A DNA stretch of 8,193 bases from an uncultured Eggerthellaceae bacterium (GCA_946631805.1 CAMPAJ010000068.1:1-8193), one strand, 5' to 3'; positions 1 through 6,145 are shown, counted from the first letter of the stretch. Made by a program: numbers and translations. Notes: generated by a model not told the origin, from the letters alone.

Positions 1-23
1 GCGTCCTTGAATCGGTTCTCCAC
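1..23 (-). CDS. Probable start of a minus-strand gene (8 codons only)
   Basis: Read on the minus strand, a GTG at 23-21 opens a frame giving M-E-N-R-F-K-D-A before the window ends. It is preceded at a 7-base distance by GAAAGGGG (38-31), a good purine-rich ribosome binding site, and by an AT-rich stretch that could hold its promoter. Eight residues are far too few to name a family. The call rests only on the placement of start and ribosome binding site and on the compositional change upstream. Confidence 0.4.
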
Positions 24-203
24 CGAATCACCCCTTTCAATCAGCTTTTATAAAATTTTTTTATCTATAAGCAGATGCGGAAAATTCTACTCGTTTTCGA
101 ACGTGTTTACATTCTACGTTTTGCACAAAGACATAGAATATTCGATAAAGACTAATGGGTGCCGTTCCAACGGCAATAATACAAGTCCCAGATTGATTTA
201 ATC
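24..203. other. AT-rich spacer, probable promoter region of the left-hand gene
   Basis: This 180-base spacer lies between the stop of the DJ-1-like gene and the putative GTG at 23. It is much richer in A and T than the rest of the window, with a run of seven T at about 56-62 in a TATAAAATTTTTTTAT context. Such composition fits a promoter for the minus-strand gene that leaves the window, but I found no well-spaced -35/-10 pair. A short open frame here has no ribosome binding site and is not called. Confidence 0.35.
160..175 (-). terminator. Short hairpin downstream of the DJ-1-like gene
   Basis: TGCCGTT-CC-AACGGCA is a perfect 7-base inverted repeat, forming in RNA a 6-bp stem with a 4-base loop. 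It lies about 30 bases beyond the DJ-1-like stop codon. On the minus strand it is followed by CCCATTAG rather than a T tract, so intrinsic termination is doubtful. It may instead act as a 3'-end stability hairpin. Confidence 0.3.
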
Positions 204-920
204 CTATGAATTCCTTTGCCCAGAACGAAAAGCTTGCACCTCGCCGGCCGCAGCCTTCCCTGCAACTCTTTCCAATAGTAGATGCATCACGCGCTCGCTG
301 TAGGCGGGGCCGGAACACGAGATGACGCCATCCCATTCCGCAACCGAATCGGCAACCGGATCGCACCCAAGCTCACGCAATCGCCCAACATTATCGTGAC
401 GGCTACTAAATGGATACGTCGTCGCACGCCCTCCTGCAAGTACTCCGGCTTCGGCTACGGGCACCACACCCACGCACATCGTGGCAATCGGGCAACCGCG
501 ATCGCGCATGTGGCGTATTATCCGATACACGCGCTCGTCATACACCTCGCCATATCCCAAATTATGGAACCCGCCGGGAACAACGAGCGCATCATAGCAA
601 CCCGGATCGACGTCGTCGACGAGCACATCGGCCCGAATCACCGTCCCAAAAGCACCGCTCACCTGGCCTTTGAATGCCGCAACATCCACGTCAACCGTCG
701 CCACGCTCGGACGGTACCGCGTCCACCCCAACACATCGAGCGCACAAGCCGCCTCTGCATCGTCAAAGCCCTCCGCAAGCAGCAACAGCACCCTCTTGTT
801 CGGCAAACTATCGGCATCAACGGGCTGGTCCGACGCCCAACCGCTCAGCAACCGCTCGCCCTCAGCCAACCCGACACCTCCCCGCTGCCGCGCCCCGCCC
901 ACATCATCCGCCACGTCCAT
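204..920 (-). CDS. DJ-1/PfpI-family (class I glutamine amidotransferase-like) protein
   Basis: A 238-residue protein with one DJ-1/PfpI domain at about residues 42-220. It contains the first beta strand VLLLLAEGF, an acidic residue Glu56 in GFDDAE at the place of human DJ-1 Glu18, the VVPGG turn (113-117) and a nucleophile elbow ATMCVG with Cys149. The family includes deglycase/chaperone-like proteins, peptidases and regulators, and the sequence does not decide between them. About 40 low-complexity residues precede the domain. The ATG at 920 is chosen because AAGGGGAAGT directly precedes it; a TTG at 962 would add 14 residues but has no comparable site. The gene faces away from the LysR-corrinoid gene, separated by the repeat cluster. 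No functional link to the methyltransferase genes is visible. Confidence 0.85.
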   Translation of the reverse strand: MDVADDVGGARQRGGVGLAEGERLLSGWASDQPVDADSLPNKRVLLLLAEGFDDAEAACALDVLGWTRYRPSVATVDVDVAAFKGQVSGAFGTVIRADVLVDDVDPGCYDALVVPGGFHNLGYGEVYDERVYRIIRHMRDRGCPIATMCVGVVPVAEAGVLAGGRATTYPFSSRHDNVGRLRELGCDPVADSVAEWDGVISCSGPAYSERVMHLLLERVAGKAAAGEVQAFRSGQRNS

Positions 921-1030
921 ACTTCCCCTTTCCCGCAAAACCTTCAACCCATAGTAGCCCAAGTCAAAGCAAAAGCCCCCCGCTAGGTTAAACGGAACCC
1001 CCGTAGGGAAAGCAAAAAAGAGTCAGGGGA

Positions 1031-1060
1031 ATGAGCCACGAAAACGTATCTGCAACTCAT
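1031..1060. repeat. Dispersed hairpin element, copy 1
   Basis: The stretch begins ATGAGCC, contains ACGTATCTGC and ends ACTCAT. It closely matches 4963-4990, with a one-base gap and a few substitutions. Outer arms AATGAG/CTCATT pair, and on the minus strand the inner mismatches become G-U pairs, so a fold is more likely in minus-strand RNA. About ten bases further along the minus strand is a run of six T (1020-1015). That makes a terminator-like role possible, although no minus-strand gene ends immediately upstream of it. Confidence 0.5.
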
Positions 1061-1061
1061 T

Positions 1062-1311
1062 CGAAGCCAAGCGAAAGACCCACCAATCGGAACAACGAAG
1101 CCCCTGGAGCCCGGGGTGGTGGGTCTTGAGCGATTCTGCAGCCACTGTCCCTGTAGTCCACTTAGGTTAGGCGAAGCCAAGCGAAAGGCCCACCACCCCG
1201 GGCTCCAGGGGCGGCGGGACGGCAAGCCGAAGCCAAGCGAAAGACCCACCACCCCGAGCTCCAGGGGCGGCGGGATGGCTACTGAAGTTGAGCGAAAGCC
1301 TCGACGCCCAC
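1062..1311. repeat. Cluster of GC-rich direct and inverted repeats, about 56-bp period
   Basis: Two units of about 51 bases (1172-1222 and 1228-1278) are nearly identical. They start CGAAGCCAAGCGAAAG, continue with CCCACCACCCC and end CCAGGGGCGGCGGGA. A partial copy of the left end lies at 1062-1085, and a decayed copy (GAAGTTGAGCGAAAGCC) at 1284-1300 keeps the 56-base step. An inverted copy of the right half lies at 1100-1127. Start-to-start distance between the two full units is 56 bases. The arrangement resembles REP/BIME-type or miniature palindromic repeats rather than CRISPR, because there are no unique spacers of even length. No transposase or target duplication is visible. Confidence 0.75.
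1075..1127. repeat. Long-arm hairpin inside the repeat cluster
   Basis: AAGACCCACCA (1075-1085) and TGGTGGGTCTT (1117-1127) are perfect 11-base reverse complements separated by 31 bases. The loop contains a second pairing between CCCC (1101-1104) and GGGG (1113-1116). The structure arises from one direct partial copy and one inverted copy of the local repeat. No T tract follows on either strand, so it is not called a terminator. Confidence 0.6.
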
Positions 1312-1364
1312 AAGCAAAGCAAGCAGCCAAACACGAACGCAAATCGCTGCCCATCCCCCAACGT

Positions 1365-1408
1365 TTGACATCTGCCACAACGCGAAACCAAGCGCATTGC
1401 TGTAGAAT
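1365..1408 (+). promoter_or_regulatory. Weak promoter candidate for the LysR-corrinoid gene
   Basis: A perfect TTGACA lies at 1365-1370 and a -10-like TAGAAT at 1403-1408, both upstream of the ribosome binding site at 1443. The 32-base spacing is far from the usual 16-18, so they are unlikely to act as one standard promoter. The TAGAAT could be the -10 of an activator-dependent promoter. Low confidence. Confidence 0.25.
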
Positions 1409-1413
1409 AGGGC

Positions 1414-1431
1414 ATTCGGAAGACAGCGAAT
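1414..1431. promoter_or_regulatory. Inverted repeat upstream of the LysR-corrinoid gene, possible autoregulatory operator
   Basis: ATTCG-N8-CGAAT is a perfect 5-base dyad between the TAGAAT box and the ribosome binding site. LysR-type regulators commonly bind dyads of the T-N11-A kind near their own promoter. Here the nearest inner pairing is T-N12-A, so the match is only approximate. Confidence 0.3.
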
Positions 1432-1442
1432 CTGGCACTTTC

Positions 1443-1450
1443 AAGGAGGT
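1443..1450 (+). promoter_or_regulatory. Strong ribosome binding site fixing a GTG start
   Basis: AAGGAGGT is a perfect Shine-Dalgarno match, six bases before the GTG at 1457. It settles the non-ATG start of the LysR-corrinoid fusion. Confidence 0.85.
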
Positions 1451-1456
1451 GAACGC

Positions 1457-3013
1457 GTGGACATTTCGCAGATGCGCATGATGCTCGTTCTGGCAGAATG
1501 CAAGTCAATGACGACGACGGCCAAGAAACTGCACGTCACGCAACCCGCGCTCACCTACCAATTGAAGGTCATCGAAAACGAACTGGGCTTCAAGGTGTTC
1601 AATCGAACACGAACAGGCACGTCGCTTACAGCAGAAGGCGCGTTCCTGCACGAGACGGTCAAGCAGATCGTCTCGGATTACGACGAGACCATCCGCTTGG
1701 CACGGGCCATGGTCAAGGGCACGGCCGCCGGCACCATCCGCGTGGGCGTGAACGACTGCTCGCGCGACACCATCTCGTTCTTCCTGAACGTCGCCCAGTC
1801 GAACGTATCGTTCTCGCTCATTCCCTGCGGGTCGTCCAACCCCATCAAGCTGCTGCGCGAAGGCGTTATAGATCTGTGGTCCACCTCGGACATAGCCATG
1901 GTAAACGCCCCTTCCAACCTGCGCTTCGCCGAGCTCACAACTGCAAGCCAGCTCGTTTTCGTTCCCAAGGACCATCGGCTCGCGCAGCGCACGGCCGTCA
2001 GCATAGAAGACCTTAAGAACGAAACCGTATGGCTCTGGCCGCGCGGAAAAGCCTCGTGCGCTTCCGACGCCATACGCGATAAGCTCGAAAGCATGGGGAC
2101 CGACGTCGCCGACTTCATCCCAGGAGTACCGGCCATTGTTTCGGCGTTCATGGACGAAGGCGTCGTCGTATACGACGAGGGCTACCTACCTCCATCTGCG
2201 CAAGCGGCCGTACAGATCCTGCTCGCCGACGCCGAGGACGACACGCTGGGCCTTGCCTACCTGGCGGCGCAGGAAGAAAAGCTGGCGCCCATTATCGCGA
2301 ACCTGAAAGAGCACATTCCCAACAACCAGGATCGCACTATCAGCTCTTCGGAGCTGGCGGCGGAGCGCATCGTCTCGGTGCTCGACGAAATCAGCTCGAC
2401 CGTGCGCCGCGGCGGCATGAAAGACATCGTGCCGCTCGTGGAATATGGTTTGGAACTGGGCATTTCTGCACACCATTTGCTCAATCGCGGCTTGCTGGCC
2501 GGCATGAACGCAACGAGCAACGCATACCAGCAAGGCGAGATCTACACAACCGAGATGATGGCAGCCGTATCTACGACGAACCTCGCCATGGACGTGCTGC
2601 AACCATACTTTGCCGTCGAGGACGAGCGGCCCATGACGGGAACGGCCGTCATCGGCACCGTGTTGGGCGACCGCCACGATATCGGCAAGAACCTCGTGCG
2701 CATCATGCTGGAAAGCCGCGACATCGAAGTTGCCGACCTGGGCACCCAGGTGACACCCGAGCGTTTCGTCGAGCACGTGCGCAACAACGCCAACTGCAAC
2801 TTGGTGCTCATCTCGGTCAACCACACGGACTTCCTGGACAATGCACGTGCCGTGGTAAAAGCGCTGCAAAAAGCCAGGCTGCGCGAGCAGGTATTCGTCA
2901 TGATAGGCGGAAGCGCCGCCACGCCGGAATTTGCCGACGAAATTGGCGCCGATGCCTTCACGTACAACGCCGAGGATGCCGCCGAAAAGGCGCATGAGCT
3001 CATGAGCCTATAA
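1457..3013 (+). CDS. LysR-type regulator fused to a methyltransferase-type corrinoid-binding module
   Basis: A 518-residue one-frame fusion. Residues 1-60 are a LysR-type winged helix-turn-helix (AAKKLHVTQPALTYQLK-like recognition region 21-37, then LGFKVFNRT and LTAEG). Residues about 90-285 have the two-lobe effector-binding layout (IRVGV start at 94, LLREGVIDL at 132-140). Residues about 298-388 match the helical cap of MtaC/MttC-type corrinoid proteins (LLNRGLLAGM 341-350, YQQGEIYTTEMMAA 357-370). Residues 392-518 are the Rossmann-like B12 domain with D405-x-H407-x-x-G410, where the His is the usual lower cobalt ligand, plus GTxxGDRHDIGKN context and IGG at 483-485. Both halves look complete. 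The GTG start has a perfect ribosome binding site. It converges on the PucR-type gene. Inference: a regulator sensing corrinoid or its methylation state, linked to the nearby methyltransferases. Confidence 0.9.
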   Translation: MDISQMRMMLVLAECKSMTTTAKKLHVTQPALTYQLKVIENELGFKVFNRTRTGTSLTAEGAFLHETVKQIVSDYDETIRLARAMVKGTAAGTIRVGVNDCSRDTISFFLNVAQSNVSFSLIPCGSSNPIKLLREGVIDLWSTSDIAMVNAPSNLRFAELTTASQLVFVPKDHRLAQRTAVSIEDLKNETVWLWPRGKASCASDAIRDKLESMGTDVADFIPGVPAIVSAFMDEGVVVYDEGYLPPSAQAAVQILLADAEDDTLGLAYLAAQEEKLAPIIANLKEHIPNNQDRTISSSELAAERIVSVLDEISSTVRRGGMKDIVPLVEYGLELGISAHHLLNRGLLAGMNATSNAYQQGEIYTTEMMAAVSTTNLAMDVLQPYFAVEDERPMTGTAVIGTVLGDRHDIGKNLVRIMLESRDIEVADLGTQVTPERFVEHVRNNANCNLVLISVNHTDFLDNARAVVKALQKARLREQVFVMIGGSAATPEFADEIGADAFTYNAEDAAEKAHELMSL

Positions 3014-3079
3014 GGATCGCAAGCCCACATGGGCCGCCCGCGCCAACTTCTTGTTCGTCCATCCCAATCACGAGCCGAC

Positions 3080-3092
3080 TAGGACTGTCCTA
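3080..3092 (+). terminator. Short palindrome between convergent genes, weak terminator candidate
   Basis: TAGGAC-T-GTCCTA is a perfect 13-base palindrome followed by TTTG, in the 106-base gap between the convergent LysR-corrinoid and PucR-type genes. In RNA it gives only a 5-bp stem with a 3-base loop. A second small hairpin, GCCCA-CA-TGGGC, lies upstream near 3023-3034. Either could help end plus-strand transcription, but neither is strong. Confidence 0.35.
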
Positions 3093-3119
3093 TTTGCCAT
3101 TGCTGCACGCTGACGATTT

Positions 3120-4721
3120 TTACATCCCCAACAGCTTCGCCGAAAGCAGCAGATACAGCACCTGGTCGGCATCGCCGAGGTCGATGTCTACGAGGCTTTC
3201 GATCTGAGACATGCGGCGCATAAACGACGTGCGATGGATGAACAGCTCGTTTGCGGCGTGCGTCGTGTTTTGGCTATTGCGAAGGAAGCACACGAGCGTG
3301 CGCGCATACTCGGTTGCATTGTCGCGATCGTGCGCGATGAGCCTGGCAAGCGCCGGATGGCATATCTGGTCAGGAGAAATCCCATCAGAGCAGCGCGCCA
3401 AGAGGTAGTCGAGCGCGTAATCGCTAAAACGGTAATACCAGTAATGCGGATCGCGTACTTGGCCGAGCGCAAGCGCCTGCTCCGCCTCCAGGTAATACCC
3501 GCGCATCGCGCCAAACTGCGCGAACACGTCGCTAATACCCGCCTTGCATGCGTAGTTGCGCAGCATCTCGATGAGCGCATTCACAAACCGCTGCTCCACG
3601 TCTTTGGCCGTCTCGCCCGAAGCAGCCGATTTCGAGAGATTGGCAAACCACACGATTTGCTGGTCGGCGGGAAATGCGCAGCTCGCAGACATCGCGCGCT
3701 CAAACAAGCCGCACAAGTACAACGACACGGTATCCCAATGCACCCCTTCGAAGAAGACCACTTTAGCCACAAGATACTCGTCATCGCGGCTCCAGCCGTA
3801 CGACGCCAATATGGAATCGGCTTCGTCAAGTACCAGCGGAGCGTCTTCGAGCAGAGACTGGCGCACGAGCACATGCAGCGAATCGTTTTGCGACGTTGCC
3901 ACGCCTGCATGGCCCGCATAGCGGGCGTGAAGGTTCTCGAGCCCCGCATGGAACACGTCAACGAGCTGCTCTTCGCCCCGATGCAGGTGCTTCTTTCCTT
4001 CGGGCAGCGCCAGCACGAGCCGAGCAAGGTATTCCCCACCGTCGAACGTGTTCACGCCATAGTACATGCGGTTGCGCGTATCCTCGTAGTAAAAACCACC
4101 TTCGATTTTTGCGGCGTTCAGGTAATCGTCGTCTTCCACCAAATCGACGGCTCGATCGATGGGCATCTGACCCTCGACGTGCGCGTCGTCGGCAGCGTTG
4201 TTCATCGGGTCGGTTTCGCTCCAATAATCGTTGGAGGCGGCCAGGACTATGAGGTTGCGATCGAAATAGGCCAGGGGACACGACAGCATGTCGCGGCTCA
4301 AACCCATGAACTCATCGAGCGTCGTACCCCTGATGAGCGCGTCCTTCAAGGCGGCATCCCATGCATCAAGACGACGCAAGGCCTGGTAAGCGGCCTCGAC
4401 AAGCTCTATCGGCGAGGCGACCTGCTTCCATTGCACAACAGCGAATCCAGCATCTGAGTCAATAACCTTGCCCTTGCTTTTGCCCGCCTTCTTGCTTTTG
4501 TTCTTGCTGCCCTTAGCCTTGCCTTTGCCTCCCTTTGGTTTTTCCTCGGACTGTATGGCAAGTTCAACTGAAGAATCTGCCACATACAGCACGCCTGGCT
4601 CGTACGAACCTGGGCTGTAAACGCTTACGCGCTCAACCTTGCTATCGGGATCGCCAACGAGATTAACTTCGACGCCACTTTGAGCGAGCGCATATTCAAC
4701 CATTGCCGCACGTATATTCAT
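3120..4721 (-). CDS. PucR/CdaR-type transcriptional regulator with a lysine-rich insert
   Basis: A 533-residue cytoplasmic regulator. The C-terminal part, about residues 455-530, is the PucR-type helix-turn-helix: conserved layout of ALARLIAHDRDNATEYARTL, then NTTHAANELFIHRTSFMRRM and the end helices IDLGDADQVLYLLLSAKL. The middle (about 280-425) has the spacing of the CdaR/GGDEF-like region of this family. The N-terminal part is not recognised. Residues 61-85 contain 12 lysines in 25 positions (KGKAKGSKNKSKKAGKSKGK type), an unusual basic insert next to the N-terminal domain. ATG at 4721 follows GGTAGGTAGG. Family members act as activators or repressors of catabolic genes, often for purines, sugar diacids or amino compounds. 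It lies just beyond the UroD-like gene, suggesting control of the methyltransferase genes or of itself; the effector is unknown. Confidence 0.85.
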   Translation of the reverse strand: MNIRAAMVEYALAQSGVEVNLVGDPDSKVERVSVYSPGSYEPGVLYVADSSVELAIQSEEKPKGGKGKAKGSKNKSKKAGKSKGKVIDSDAGFAVVQWKQVASPIELVEAAYQALRRLDAWDAALKDALIRGTTLDEFMGLSRDMLSCPLAYFDRNLIVLAASNDYWSETDPMNNAADDAHVEGQMPIDRAVDLVEDDDYLNAAKIEGGFYYEDTRNRMYYGVNTFDGGEYLARLVLALPEGKKHLHRGEEQLVDVFHAGLENLHARYAGHAGVATSQNDSLHVLVRQSLLEDAPLVLDEADSILASYGWSRDDEYLVAKVVFFEGVHWDTVSLYLCGLFERAMSASCAFPADQQIVWFANLSKSAASGETAKDVEQRFVNALIEMLRNYACKAGISDVFAQFGAMRGYYLEAEQALALGQVRDPHYWYYRFSDYALDYLLARCSDGISPDQICHPALARLIAHDRDNATEYARTLVCFLRNSQNTTHAANELFIHRTSFMRRMSQIESLVDIDLGDADQVLYLLLSAKLLGM

Positions 4722-4777
4722 GAAACCTACCTACCATAATTAAAAGTACCAGCGGGGAGCCAAAACCCAAACGCACC

Positions 4778-4793
4778 GCATCGCGCGCGATGC
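4778..4793. promoter_or_regulatory. Perfect 16-bp palindrome upstream of the PucR-type gene, operator candidate
   Basis: GCATCGCGCGCGATGC is a perfect palindrome ending 57 bases before the PucR-type start codon. It overlaps a second palindrome, TGCATGCA (4791-4798). The half-site word CGATGCAT (4788-4795) recurs at 6111-6118 upstream of the UroD-like gene. Position and symmetry fit an operator for a dimeric regulator, perhaps the PucR-type protein itself; this is inference. Confidence 0.45.
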
Positions 4794-4963
4794 ATGCAGA
4801 TAATTCTCTCCCAAAAGCGCATGCCATGCAAACTGCTCGATTCAATTCAACAAAATGCAACATATCGGACGCATCATTTTGCAGCACGCGTAGAAAAGAG
4901 CCGGGGATATGCTCTCCGACCCATTTCCTTCCCTCGGCAACGCACCTTGCGCAGCAAAGCAAA

Positions 4964-4990
4964 TGAGCCGCAGAACGTATCTGCGACTCA
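4964..4990 (-). terminator. Hairpin terminator after the UroD-like gene, and repeat copy 2
   Basis: On the minus strand TGAGTCGCAGA-TACGT-TCTGCGGCTCA forms an 11-bp stem (one G-U pair) with a 5-base loop, followed by TTTGCTTTGC. It lies 57 bases after the UroD-like stop codon. The T-rich tail is interrupted, so termination may be partial. The same element occurs in related form at 1031-1060. Confidence 0.6.
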
Positions 4991-5046
4991 GTATCGGAAG
5001 GGCCAAAGCAGGTGGCGGCGGCTCTTTTTATGTGCGGACGAAGACC

Positions 5047-6027
5047 TTATTGCCCGAGACGTGCGGCAGCAAGCTCCTTGGCGTATTGGAAGGCCCCGCC
5101 GAGGATGCGCGGGTCGCGCATGTTACCCAATCGGAAGCCCATGAACCCATAGGAATGGCCGTACTTGCCATATTCGTCGAGGCAGCGATGCACCTCGGTG
5201 GCGATTTCCTCATCGGTAGCATCGTCATGACCGGGGCGGCCCTGCGTATCGTAGCCGCCGAGCACCGAGAGCTTGTCGCCGTATTGTTCGATGATGCGGT
5301 TGATGTCGTTGCTGGGTTGGGCTGACTGCCACACGACCGAGCCCTCTTCGATGATGTCGGGAATGATTTCCTCGCAGCAGCCGCACACGTGAATCTCGGG
5401 CGTGATGCCCAGACCGATGGCTGCATCGTTCATGCGCTTGTGAGCTGGCTTTATGAACTCACGGTAAATCTCGGGCGACATGAACAGCGATTTCTCGGTG
5501 GCTACATCGTCGTAGTGCACATAGGCATCGGGGCGAATCCACTTGGCCACGCGCTCGAGCAACGCCACCTTGTAGTCGGCGATTGCCATGCACAGCGCCT
5601 TCGTAGCCTCGGGTTCGTCGTAAAACGCGCACAGAGCTTCCTCGAACCCAAGCAGATGGCCCAAACGCAGGAATACCGAGTTCCACGTATGGTATTCGAT
5701 AACCTTGTTCTCGCGGTCCGCCAGCGCAAGCTCCTGCTCGGCAAACGCAGCCCAGTCGATGGCGTCAAGGTCGGGGAACTTGACCTTGTCTTCCCAGTCG
5801 CACACATCATCCAGCGGAATGACGTTGGGATCCAGCGCAGGCTGCCCTGCAGCCGAATCCGTCGGGATCCAATTGTTTCCAAAGCTGTCGTATCCACCTG
5901 TTAGCGGGCCGTTTTCCCACCATTCGCGCTGGCTTCCCAATATGGTGAAATCGATGGCGAACGTGGGGATCCACTCGACGGGCTCGTGCTTCTGATAAGC
6001 CAAGTAATTCTCGCGCGGGGTGAGCAT
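5047..6027 (-). CDS. Uroporphyrinogen-decarboxylase-family (MtaA/MtbA-like) methyltransferase
   Basis: A 326-residue protein of the UroD/MtaA fold. Supporting features are the N-terminal TPRENYLA at 3-10, the mid-region YVHYDDVATEKSLFMSPEIYREFIKP (169-194) and LGGYDTQG at 256-263. His213-x-Cys215 at 213-215 is the start of the zinc motif by which relatives activate a thiol or carrier. Here it continues as CGCCEE, and the late Gly-Cys of MtaA/MtbA is replaced by the LGNM region (300-303). In relatives the enzyme moves methyl groups between a corrinoid protein and coenzyme M or tetrahydrofolate; true heme-pathway decarboxylation is unlikely. ATG at 6027 is chosen for GAGGAAAGG seven bases upstream; a start at 6105 lacks such a site. 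It follows the transporter gene on the same strand and probably receives or donates the methyl group handled by the MttB-like enzyme. Confidence 0.8.
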   Translation of the reverse strand: MLTPRENYLAYQKHEPVEWIPTFAIDFTILGSQREWWENGPLTGGYDSFGNNWIPTDSAAGQPALDPNVIPLDDVCDWEDKVKFPDLDAIDWAAFAEQELALADRENKVIEYHTWNSVFLRLGHLLGFEEALCAFYDEPEATKALCMAIADYKVALLERVAKWIRPDAYVHYDDVATEKSLFMSPEIYREFIKPAHKRMNDAAIGLGITPEIHVCGCCEEIIPDIIEEGSVVWQSAQPSNDINRIIEQYGDKLSVLGGYDTQGRPGHDDATDEEIATEVHRCLDEYGKYGHSYGFMGFRLGNMRDPRILGGAFQYAKELAAARLGQ

Positions 6028-6110
6028 GAGTGCACCTTTCCTCGATAATCCAAAGCATAAGCAGCGGCTTTCTTTGCGTTCTTGCATAGAAGTCGCATGT
6101 GGCACTTGAA

Positions 6111-6145
6111 CGATGCATCTAATCGCTGCATCGCATAATATGCAG
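6111..6145. promoter_or_regulatory. Overlapping dyads upstream of the UroD-like gene
   Basis: CGATGCA (6111-6117) and TGCATCG (6127-6133) form a perfect inverted repeat with a 9-base gap. Overlapping it, CTGCAT (6126-6131) and ATGCAG (6140-6145) form another with an 8-base gap. They lie 84-118 bases before the start codon, a usual place for regulator binding. Which regulator binds is unknown. Confidence 0.4.

Larger units (their letters stand above)
921..1456. other. Long intergenic region with repeats and regulator promoter area
   Basis: This stretch of more than 500 bases lies between divergently transcribed genes and has no supportable gene. It contains the leader of the DJ-1-like gene, a hairpin element shared with the region after the UroD-like gene (1031-1060), a cluster of GC-rich repeats (1062-1311), and the promoter and leader area of the LysR-corrinoid gene (about 1312-1456). 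Open frames crossing the repeats are biased toward Pro, Arg and Gly, as expected for repeat translation. No tRNA or riboswitch shape was recognised. Confidence 0.6.
4722..5046. other. Intergenic region between the UroD-like and PucR-type genes
   Basis: This 325-base spacer has no supportable gene. Its right part carries the terminator-like hairpin of the UroD-like gene (4964-4990) and a second GAGCCGC/GCGGCTC pairing reaching 5024. Its left part is the promoter area of the PucR-type gene, with a perfect 16-base palindrome at 4778-4793. A small AGAGC/GCTCT hairpin at about 4897-4916, followed on the minus strand by TTTTC, is too short to call. No convincing -35/-10 pair was found. Confidence 0.5.

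Noticed and set aside
7..201. Small plus-strand open frame in the AT-rich spacer
   Set aside because: It has a TTG start without a ribosome binding site, no recognisable sequence and overlaps a better-supported minus-strand start.
921..962. TTG start adding 14 residues to the DJ-1-like protein
   Set aside because: No ribosome binding site is seen before it, whereas ATG 920 follows AAGGGGAAGT, which would lie inside the coding region of the longer form.
1062..1311. CRISPR array
   Set aside because: Units are about 51 bases with only about 5 bases between them, partly degenerate and partly inverted. There are no unique spacers of even size and no cas genes.
1365..1408. TTGACA plus TAGAAT as a standard promoter
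   Set aside because: The 32-base spacing is incompatible with a normal sigma-70-type promoter; kept only as a low-confidence candidate area.
1116..1481. Plus-strand open frame across the repeat cluster
   Set aside because: Its translation is repeat-derived Pro/Arg/Gly-rich sequence, it overlaps the strong ribosome binding site of the next gene and it has no ribosome binding site of its own.
2186..2995. Minus-strand open frame opposite the corrinoid part of the LysR fusion
   Set aside because: It is antisense to the conserved D-x-H-x-x-G domain and its translation shows no recognisable family; a shadow frame in GC-rich coding DNA.
3234..4457. Long plus-strand open frame opposite the PucR-type gene
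   Set aside because: It lies wholly antisense to a gene with recognisable PucR domains, has no ribosome binding site and has a composition typical of a complementary-frame shadow.
6028..6105. Upstream start of the UroD-like gene
   Set aside because: The added 26 residues match nothing in the family, and the ATG at 6027 has a well-placed GAGGAAAGG.
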